In this document: positions 56,454-64,000 of the stretch, piece after piece
Layout: each line of letters starts with the position of its first letter
Numbering within the stretch: the first letter of the stretch is position 1
DNA from: Malania oleifera
Taxonomy: Eukaryota > Streptophyta > Magnoliopsida > Santalales > Ximeniaceae
Length of the DNA stretch: 64,000 nucleotides
Direction: 5' to 3'
Assembly: GCF_029873635.1 (NCBI RefSeq)
Contig: NC_080420.1
Coordinates: 120,722,719-120,786,718 of the forward strand
Program-made: the position numbers and the translations under genes
The notes under the pieces: model-generated
Seen by the model: only the letters and a program-made list of their open reading frames with translations
Told to the model about the DNA's origin: nothing
Databases searched by the model: none

Positions 56454-58929
56454 TGATGACCCAAAAATATATATATATAATTAAAGTACAATAATAATAA
56501 AATAATAAAAATGGTCATTAAGTTAATATCAATACAAAAGTGTTTTTCTGTAAGATCCTTGATTCCATGTTTGATGCCCAAGAAAGACCTTGTCTTAGCA
56601 AGTGCTCAGAGACCATTGCGGCTCAGTCGCTCCTTGGAGGTCGGCCTGGTCAAAATGGAATTTCATAGGATAAACAGGATAGACATTATTTGTACACGTA
56701 AATAAGTATATATACATAAAATAGTGTTTTGACAGACATAATTTATAAAAATACATAATAAGATGATAATAATATAGGTATCATATGTGGGGCCCGCAAG
56801 ACTATGTGGGGTCCACATGAGTCCCGGAGCCACAAGACACTGTTTATATACGTAAATAAGTACATAAAATAATATTTTGACTGGTATAATTTGTAGAAAT
56901 ATATGATAAAATAATAATAATATAGGTATCCTATGCGGGGCCCACAAGACTGTGTGGAGCCCACATGAGTCCCGAAGCCGTATGAAGGTTTACACGAGTC
57001 TCAAAGTTATGTAGGATGCATAAAATCATATAAGAGTTATTCGAGTTACGTAGGATCCATTTGGGTCTTGAAGTTGTGTGGGGCCCACAAGACCATGTGG
57101 GGCCCACATGAATTTTCAAAATTCAAATTTAATTCTTGTTCAAAAATAAATAATAAAATAAATAAATACTAAAAATAGTTTAAAAGTAAAAACAATGATA
57201 ATAATGATTAAGAAAAATAATAAAATAATAAAATAATTAATTAACTAATTGACTAATTAATTAGGTAAGTGATTAATTAAAAATTTATTTAATGGGAATG
57301 GTGGCAAGCACTCCCACATGGCCTCCATCCCCATCCCATACTCAACCCATACCTTGCCCATTCTTTAATTTTTAAAAAATTATAATTTCACCCATCTCCC
57401 TACATTTTTATAAATTTCATTTCTTCCCCAAAATTTTCCTATAAATAGGAAGCTCTCAACCTTCATTTTTCACAACAATTTTCCAAGGAAGAGAAAGATT
57501 AGTGAGTGAAAGAATTTGTGGTGGAGAGATAATTTTTGAATAAGTTCTCAATCACCCACTCTTTCCGATCTCATTTCTTAGAGATAGTTACAGTATTCGT
57601 AAGGAAGAAGGTAAGTAAATTTGATTATGTTAGTATTTTTATTCAAAATTTATACCCGAGTTTATTTGTAAGTAAATTTCGTTTATGTTACTTAGTTTCG
57701 TAAAATTCCCATGAGTTTATTCTTACGCATATTTAATTATACTAGTTTTAATTTTAATATTCTTGCATTTATTTTTTGGTTAAGAAATATTCTAATCCAC
57801 TCGGGTAATTTTCAGCATTTCTTTCTATTCAAAAATAAATAAATAAATATTTTTACCACAAAAATTGTGTGGCATGAGTTTATTTCTACGTTGCATGTGT
57901 TTATGAAAATATGAGTAAAGATGAAATTTTCACGCTATTATTTTAAATTGCATAAATTATAATAAGATGATTTTAAAACCCCTTATGGCAACGAAAGTTC
58001 AAAGTTACAGATGCTCGGTACCGCAACTTAAAATTTAAACGGATCAGAGTGCACCCATACTGTTTACAGAGTGGTTATTTATGTTAGTGGATTTCTCCTA
58101 AGTGCACACTTGGTTCCGGATTAGGACTTAATAAAGAAAGTCTCACTTAAAGTTTACGTACGTTGATTTAGTTTGGTCGGTCAGCCAGCTAAGTCCAGTC
58201 TTCGGACCGCACAACCCAGTCATGGGGGTAAACATGACTTATGGCAAACAGGTCTAAGGGTGGTTTTTACAATATATGTTTATACATATTTAATTACGTG
58301 TACAAAGTTACTGATGATTTGAAGGAAAAGTGTAAGTTTACGTGAAAAGGATCATTCTGGTACTTAAATGACGATCTAAGAAAAACGTATAAGGAAAAGT
58401 ATATGTATGTTTATCATTAAATATTTTTACAGTTTTAAAGTTAAAAGTTTAATTTAACAGTTTTAGTATATGATTATAAAATTTTAATGTTGTAATTGAT
58501 GACAAAAGTTTTATGCAGAAATTTTTAAATTTATATTTATTCTAAAATAAATTTTGAAGTTATATTATTAAATATTGTTTTACGAAATTTTAAAAAAGCT
58601 CATTTTGGCCACACACTAATAATAATCTTATTTACTTACTGAGCGTCGTCTCACTCCAATCATATTTTTATTTCAAATAACTCTGAAGAGCATGTTGGAA
58701 ATCAGGTTTAGCAGACATGCGGGTGGGGATAGAAAAATAAAAATTTGTTTAGAAATATTAGTATGATGCCAGATATTTATGTTTGTGAAAATTTTCTTCT
58801 TTTGAAATAAATGATTGTAATATGGATAATTAGTGCTATGGTTTAATAACAATTGAGTTTATTTTACTTCCGCTGTAAATTAGTAGTAAAAAGTTAATAT
58901 CCCAGACCCCTCGGGATTGGGGTGTTACA
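56452..58929 (+). repeat. Element M 5' LTR
   Basis: 2,478 bp. It contains a tandem repeat (56697-57000), a TATA box CCTATAAATAGG (about 57430) and the near-R block ACTGAGCGTCGTCTCACTCC (about 58638). Confidence 0.82.
56697..57000. repeat. ~155-bp tandem duplication with GGGGCCC(A/G)CAAGAC cores
   Basis: ACGTAAATAAGTA...AGTCCCG occurs twice; a third partial copy of the TGTGGGGCCCACAAGACCATG core is at about 57076-57112. Located in U3 of LTR M, upstream of its TATA box. Confidence 0.85.
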
Positions 58930-58931
58930 TT

Positions 58932-58943
58932 TGGTATCAGAGT
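58932..58943 (+). promoter_or_regulatory. Primer-binding site of element M
   Basis: TGGTATCAGAGT, one base from the tRNA-iMet-type PBS, two bases after the LTR. Confidence 0.88.
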
Positions 58944-59240
58944 AATAGGTTATAGGTTCTTTAGACTTTAAAAAATAATAATAATAATATTTTACCAGAG
59001 CATAGGATATAAGTTTGCATACTCTAATATATAAATTTTACCAAAGCTTAGGTATAAAACATGATTTGGGTAGGATTGGGTAGTTTAGAATATTAATTTT
59101 AGTTTGTTATATTATTATACGTTAATAATAGATTTATGATTTTAAAATAACATTTGATCATTATTTAAGAATGGATTATAAAGATAGTAGCATTGAAGGA
59201 AATGAGATTTACGTAAAGGCTCCCAAGGACAGGTAATAAT

Positions 59241-60020
59241 TATAAATTCTCTAAGAAAAATAGTATTATTATTGAAGACATGTTAATTAATTTAAATATG
59301 TTATTTATGTTCGTAGAAACACGTACCCATATTGATGATTCATAATTAATTGTCAAATGCATTAATAATTTAAAATTTATATATATATAAATATAATAAT
59401 ATTTGAGATTTATTTATTTTCACTAAATATATAAGAAATAACCATTAGACCCTACTGAATTTAGAAGTGCTACACATACAAATAGATATGAACAAACGGT
59501 CTATTATGAAATCTGAATTTACCCAAAATTTCTTTGCATGTATAAGTTGGATATGAATATGTATTTTTACATTACATATTCAGTTATCAACAAAACATTC
59601 AACTTAATTTAGGAATATATATTTTGACAAAATCTTTAATTTTTATTTTGTATTAGTATATAAGGAATTGAATATCATTTAAATATTACTTATTATATTT
59701 AAATTCAAAAAAAAAAAAAAATCCCTTAGCATGTGCAAGTTAAATATGTATATCTATTTTTGTTTTTTTTTTTCCATTGCATATTCAATTTCCATCAAGT
59801 ATCCAAGTTTGATTTAGGAGTACAAATTTTGACAAAATCTTAAATTTTGTATAAATTTATAAAAATTAATACAACTTAAATTTTTCTATAAAAAAAAAAA
59901 AAAAAACTTTATATAGTAAAAATTTTATTAATGAAAGTAATATAAAAATTAACTAATTTCCTTCAAATAACTAACCAATGTCAAATCATTAATCGGCCAA
60001 ACATGCCCAACATATATTTG

Positions 60021-60118
<98 letters not shown>

Positions 60119-60146
60119 GGTACTCTTGCAATTAAAAAAAAAAAAA
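59241..60146. other. AT-rich spacer with microsatellites
   Basis: (AAT)n at 60025-60063 and (TA)n at 60068-60114. No gene; the minus-strand open frames rich in I-Y and L are microsatellite translations. Confidence 0.7.
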
Positions 60147-60299
60147 AAAGGGCCTCATGGGTGGAAATCATCGGCTATAGCTCACTCACCCCCGAAGCAA
60201 GGCCAGGGTATGAGACCACTTGAGCGTAGTGGGGACTCGAACTCGCGATCACATGGATGCACAGCCGGTTCCTTACCACTAGGCCACCCACCCAAGTGG
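60147..60299 (-). mobile_element. tRNA-derived SINE, minus strand
   Basis: The minus strand has an A-box TGGCCTAGTGGTAAGG (60286-60271) and a B-box GCGAGTTCGAGTCCCC (60246-60231) with normal tRNA-like spacing. The body ends GAGGCCC and a poly(T) run (60134-60148 as A on the plus strand), a tail type known in some plant SINEs. No clear TSD. Confidence 0.78.
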
Positions 60300-60394
60300 T
60301 GATCTAAGGATGAAATTAATTATAGTTAAAGCATTAATAAAGATGTAGAAACATAAAAAAAACCTAGAGTCCGCAAATTTTTGCAATACGTGTG

Positions 60395-60720
60395 TGTGCT
60401 CGATATCCGTGACACGCGTAGCTCTCTCTCGATTCTCGTGACTCACGTCGTTCTCCCTCGATTTGTGCAAAACGCGTTGCTCACGTGACACTCGTCGCTC
60501 TCTCTCGATTCTCGTGACACACATTGTTCTCCCTCGATTTGTGCAAAACGCGTTGATCGATATCCGTGACACGCATCGCCCTCTCTCGGTTCTCGCGACA
60601 CACATTGTTCTCCCTTGATTTGTGCAAAACGCGTTGCTCGATATCCGTGACACGCGTTGCTCTCCCTCGATTCTCGCAGTACATGTCGTTCTCTCTCGAT
60701 TTCCACAACACGCAGTCATT
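60395..60720. repeat. 76-82-bp minisatellite, about four units
   Basis: Units contain GTTCTCCCTCGATTTGTGCA, AAACGCGTTG and GATATCCGTGACACGCG; the GTTCT starts fall at 60450, 60526, 60606 and 60688. It ends directly before the TATA-like box of the homeodomain ORF. Three-frame minus-strand ORFs here are repeat shadows. Confidence 0.9.
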
Positions 60721-60723
60721 CCC

Positions 60724-60733
60724 TTATAAAAAA
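60724..60733 (+). promoter_or_regulatory. TATA-like box upstream of the homeodomain ORF
   Basis: TTATAAAAAA at about 60724-60733, some 120 bases before the ATG at 60852, with a C/T-rich stretch after it. Plausible core promoter; unproven. Confidence 0.4.
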
Positions 60734-60851
60734 AGGTCTATCCTTCTCAAACTCTGAGCATCACAACTTTCTATCATCTTGAAAAATCACATTTCGGTTT
60801 GTAGTGATTAGCTCTTCCCAACTTGTCTCTTAGTTGTCTCATTACTCGAAA

Positions 60852-61121
60852 ATGTTGCCAAATCACCCAACTCCTCAAGCTGCCGAGAGCAGCACTAGAT
60901 CGCCAATCCAAAGATGGAAACCCAGTAAGGCACAACTGGAGATTTTAGAGGCGGCCTTCCACAGCAGTCAAGGGGAACTCCCTTCTGTGGAGCGTACTAT
61001 CTTGCTTGCAGCACAACCCCGACGGTATGGTCCAATTGAGCCGAGAAATATACATTTTTGGTTTGAGAACCGTAGGCGTAGGCGGGGATCAATTGGAGAA
61101 GGGTATTTCATGCGTACTTAG
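60852..61121 (+). CDS. WOX-like homeodomain ORF, 89 residues, probably a fragment
   Basis: The first ATG is 60852 (an upstream frame extends to a non-ATG codon at 60834). Residues about 21-78 resemble a WUSCHEL-related homeodomain: [13 protein letters not shown] at helix 1, [11 protein letters not shown] before helix 3, and [11 protein letters not shown] in helix 3 (W-F-x-N-R invariant pattern; Gln is replaced by Glu). The R-Y-G-x-I-E and W-F phrases are WOX-specific. There is no intron and no WUS box. The last codons run into a gypsy RT fragment and stop at 61119-61121. This could be a retrocopy, a captured exon or a divergent young gene; DNA-binding function is inferred from the fold only. 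Confidence 0.55.
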   Translation: MLPNHPTPQAAESSTRSPIQRWKPSKAQLEILEAAFHSSQGELPSVERTILLAAQPRRYGPIEPRNIHFWFENRRRRRGSIGEGYFMRT

Positions 61122-61187
61122 ATCAGTTCATGGTGGTATTTATTGATGACATCCTAATTTATTCAAGGAGTCCTGCAGAGCATGAAT
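61090..61187 (+). pseudogene. Gypsy reverse transcriptase fragment
   Basis: In another frame from the homeodomain ORF the sequence reads [22 protein letters not shown], the RT catalytic block with intact I-D-D. It is only about 32 codons long, bounded by the homeodomain ORF and by LTR L. Confidence 0.88.
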
Positions 61188-61267
61188 TTAGAAACTCGAA
61201 GAAATTAAATTAATAAAGTAATAAAAGAAATGAAAGAGAAGGGAATTTTTAAAAGGGAGAGAAAATA

Positions 61268-61472
61268 GGGCTTCGTCGATGAACACAGGGTCTTCATTAA
61301 CAAACGTCCCATAGATTAACGAGATACGTGTGTCTCACCGACAAGAGATTATCGTGAGAATTTTGGGAATTTCATGTTCGTCGACGAAATAGACTCCTCG
61401 TCGACAAAGTGCCTTCATGTATTCATCGATGAACCACTTGTATTCGTCGATGAATCTCGGCCTATAAAGGGT
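61268..61472 (+). promoter_or_regulatory. TCGTCGACGA cluster and TATA-like box, element L LTR
   Basis: Exact copy at 61378; decayed copies TTCGTCGATGAA, CTCGTCGACAAAG, TTCATCGATGAA, TTCGTCGATGAA. CCTATAAAGG at about 61461-61470. Confidence 0.7.
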
Positions 61473-63408
61473 GAAACCCTCATTTTTTAGTGCCATTCTC
61501 TCTCCCTCTCTCTCTCTAGACCCACGACTCTCTCTCCTTTTCTCTTCATTTTCGGCTTCGTTAGGGCCCGAATTGATGATCAGGAACCGCCACGAGGTTC
61601 CTGGGAAGATTCTCTGCAACATAGGTGGATTAAATTTTTAGTTTGGAGTTCCGGGGCATTATCCCAAAATCAAGGTAAGTAAGATATTTTAGGGTATTAT
61701 GGTTTGTTTGTAGTCTTTGAAATCTAGAAGAGGTTATACTGAAATTGTTGTGGGTAGTTAGTTGACTGTTTTGGTAAAAATGTGATTTTTAGGATTTTGA
61801 GTTGGGAATGCCGAGGAGCGACAAATTTAGGGTGTTAGTGGACCTCTCAGTAAGCCAAGTATGGGGAATAAATTATAGCCTTGATTTTGTGAAATACTGG
61901 TTGTATTATTACATGAAAATGAAATTATAATATTTTACCTGAGATTTGTTATGATATAAATATCAGATGAAATTTGTGTGGCATATGATATATATTAAGA
62001 AATATTTATGCTGGATTAAATGGTTTACCTTGAAAATATGAATTGAAATGATGAGGTTATGATATATGAAAATGTGCTTTGGGAAATATTGAATAATTGT
62101 GAAATGAGATATGTATATGATAGTATGAGATGAACTGAACTGTGAATTGAGGAAATATCATTGTAGTGATGAAATGTGTTGAGAATACTGTTATTGAAAT
62201 GCGAATATGAGAAATGTGAATATTGCACCGTTAATTCTGCAGTATGAAAATGAGAAATGCGGATATGAGAAATATGATTTTAAGAAATGTGAATATGTGA
62301 AATGTAAATATTGCAATGTAAAATTCTGCAATATGAATACTAAATTATTATAATTGTAATGTGAAATTTCGAAATGGGAATATAGACATGTGATTGATGA
62401 AATGTTAATACCACATAATAATTGTTGGTATGTGGCAGTGACAACCCTGATGGATGGATATGGAAACCCTAATGATGGGTTGTGATATTGAGAGCACGAT
62501 ACCATTGCCAGTAGAGTTAGTGCAACCACATGGGCTCGTGGAGCGTGTGGCGTGATAGTAGATTGAGCTATATAATAGTTGTTGTGCCCCCTGAGTTCGG
62601 ATCAGGGTTTGGTTGGCCAGTTGTACTACAGACACGGGATATATGATGTTATTTGACCTATCCGGATCGGCCAGCTGCGGTTTTCGGGCTGCACAACCTT
62701 GACCATGGGGGGAAGCATGGCGTAGAATATGGAGCGAGACCTTGACCATAGGGTGAAGCATGGCATAGCGGATATCCTCAGGGCAGCCATGAGTACAGAC
62801 ACGAATGTATCGGTTATGGTGACACTCATGAGCTTGATATGGAAATGGAAATGAAAAAGAAATGAAAATGGAAATGAGAAATAAAAATGAGAAATGAAAT
62901 AGCGTGAGTTAATAGGTAATTAAAACGAAGTAAAACACACCGCCTGAGAGCTTACTGAGTAAGGTGAGTGCTCTGATAAGCATCAGTTGTAGTTGAACCC
63001 AAGTTAATTGGGCTAGGCTGCAAACAATATCAGGGCAGAAGGAAGCTACTTGTATGGGCGGGTAAGCTTCCCTATCCTTAGGAACTTCACCAGTAAATTT
63101 GGGTTACAAATGAATGATTTTGGAAATGAAAGTAAAAGCTTATGAAAGTTTGCGTTGTATATCTATATGATTATGATTATGGAAATGGTATATTTTCTCA
63201 GAAGATACTATCACTAATATGTTTATATGCTATGATATAATAAATCTCATATTGGCATACATTGTAGATAATTTATGCCATCTTACTGAGATGTGTCTAA
63301 TCTAATCATTTAAATATTTTAGGAAACCGAGATAGACCTGGTGATAGAGCTCCGAGATAGAGGGGAGTAGATACCTCGGGTAGATAGGGTGAGTATTTTG
63401 TGCTAGAG

Positions 63409-63491
63409 AGGTTTGATTCCCCTAGAGTTTTGTGTTGGACTTGTATTTATGGATGGTATAGTACTCTGGTATGTGTATTCGCTATGGTGTG

Positions 63492-63547
<56 letters not shown>

Positions 63548-63626
63548 AGAATACTATACCATCCATAAATACTATACCATCCATAAATACAAGTCCAACA
63601 CAAAATTCTAGGGGAATCAAACCTAT
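63409..63626. repeat. Inverted repeat (hairpin) around a (TA)n tract in LTR L
   Basis: AGGTTTGATTCCCCTAGA...GGTATAGTA on the left (63409-63470) is the reverse complement of 63545-63626, separated by (TA)n at 63497-63544. The right arm carries an extra 18-bp copy of ACTATACCATCCATAAAT. Arms are about 65 bp and near-identical. The I-Y-I-Y open frames are shadows. Confidence 0.9.
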
Positions 63627-63798
63627 ATATATGAAATGACTTTTGCTGTTAGGGTTATGTGTGAGTATGATTGTATACCCGATACCCACTTTTGGGTCGG
63701 GTTATGTATTATGGTATTAGTGGTTGACATGACCGATATGTGGTTATATGTATGCTGATGACATAAAAAAATAGTATGAAAATTGGGGTGACACAGTT

Positions 63799-64000
63799 TG
63801 GTATCAGAGCCTAGGTTTGCTAGGTTCTGTAGACTTTAGTAAATAGCGGAATACAATACTAGAGTATAGGAATGGATATTGACGAGATATGAATCAGTTG
63901 TTGTTAGAGGGTGTGATTAAAATTTAGGGTTCTGTCTTACGACCTGGAAGCAAAAGTTCCGTGGTTGTTTCTGTGTTTTTCCTAGGGTGACGACTTCTAG
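63799..64000 (+). other. Element L primer-binding site and leader (runs off the window)
   Basis: TGGTATCAGAGC at 63799-63810, exact tRNA-iMet-type PBS. The following CTAGGTTTGCTAGGTTCTG and GGTGACGACTTCTAG match the leaders of D and J. gag should begin beyond the window. Confidence 0.88.

Larger units (their letters stand above)
54612..56463 (+). mobile_element. Gypsy element K: short 5' LTR, PBS and 5' half of gag
   Basis: The LTR 54612-55572 starts TGTAGAGACTCGAACCC (same type as C) and ends GGGGCGTCACA. PBS and leader follow, then gag from 56021, which is interrupted by element M. No downstream part of K is found after M, so the 3' portion is lost or outside recognisable sequence. It sits in the 3' LTR of element N. 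Confidence 0.82.
56452..59240 (+). mobile_element. Gypsy element M: 5' LTR, PBS and leader, inserted in K gag
   Basis: The LTR 56452-58929 starts TGTGATGACCC and ends GGGGTGTTACA; the PBS TTTGGTATCAGAG follows at 58930. A leader with GGATATAAGTTTGC leads to a possible gag start at 59172 (M-D-Y-K-D-S-S), open for only 21 codons. The rest is missing. It has the ATGGGGGTAAACATGAC block also found in D and L. No TCGTCGACGA cluster. Confidence 0.8.
61188..63795 (+). repeat. Element L 5' LTR
   Basis: About 2.6 kb. The start is eroded: TTTAGAAACTCGAAG where C and K have TGTAGAAACTCGAACCC. It ends GGGGTGACACA at 63795, with the PBS just after. It holds a palindrome cluster, the TATA-like CCTATAAAGG, a splice-donor-like AAGGTAAGTAAG (about 61673) as in other LTRs here, and the near-R block TTACTGAGATGTGTC (about 63283). 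Confidence 0.82.

Noticed and set aside
59949..60171. Minus-strand open frames rich in I-Y and L
   Set aside because: Translations of (TA)n and (AAT)n microsatellites.
60279..60719. 146-codon minus-strand frame with repeated R-E-N-x-R-E-R units
   Set aside because: Open in three frames because the 76-82-bp minisatellite repeats; no start context or domain.

Overview
The window looks like a repeat-rich, AT-rich stretch of a nuclear plant genome, most likely a woody eudicot. The reasons are tRNA-iMet-primed Ty3/gypsy elements with chromovirus-like (Tekay-type) pol, SIRE-type and other Ty1/copia LTRs, tRNA-derived SINEs, a hAT MITE, and one host gene with plant-style short exons. Clade names and all homology statements come from reading motifs; no database search was possible.

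Layout. 1-810: no gene; the end enters an RNase H-like ORF split by gypsy element B (816-11239, minus, TSD ATCTA). B keeps a gag remnant, and its right LTR carries a foldback element (5083-6836) and a SIRE-like solo LTR (8781-10787). 11450-25587: LTR of gypsy element C, split by gypsy element A (13636-25129, minus, TSD GCTTG). A's protease ORF is split by a SIRE-like solo LTR (18097-21824, TSD AAAAG), which is itself split by a B-family solo LTR (18363-20898, TSD GTGTG). 25744-27755: a gypsy solo LTR (TSD CCCAA). 28574-37855: the most complete gypsy element, D (plus, TSD ATGTA), with every domain recognisable but frames broken. 37861-41700: no gene. 41783-42816: the one intact host gene, a five-exon J-domain protein on the minus strand. 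44325-44807: a hAT MITE. 46110-49080: truncated gypsy element J. 49081-49800: a Ty1/copia RNase H fragment with a probable LTR. About 50168-50480: a polyadenylated retrosequence. About 51233-51450: a SINE. 51793-54611: a decayed copia element N, whose 3' LTR is hit by gypsy element K (54612 onward), whose gag is hit by gypsy element M (56452-59240). 60147-60299: a second SINE. 60852-61121: a WOX-like homeodomain ORF behind a minisatellite and abutting a gypsy RT fragment. About 61188 to the window end: gypsy element L, LTR and leader only.

The main signal not explained by ordinary annotation is in the LTR promoters. At least nine LTRs or LTR parts, on both strands and including one attached to a copia RNase H fragment, carry clusters of the palindrome TCGTCGACGA (about 20 exact copies plus many CpG-decayed ones) directly upstream of a TATA-like box. 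The two SIRE-like LTRs carry different CG-rich motif arrays in the same position (consensus CGGGCGACCGAAC, about ten copies; GGCAGGCGACTGCC, five copies). This looks like a recurrent design: a family-specific array of short CG-rich sites upstream of TATA. The genes do not form a pathway; apart from the J-protein, and possibly the homeodomain ORF, the window is a nested mobile-element archive.
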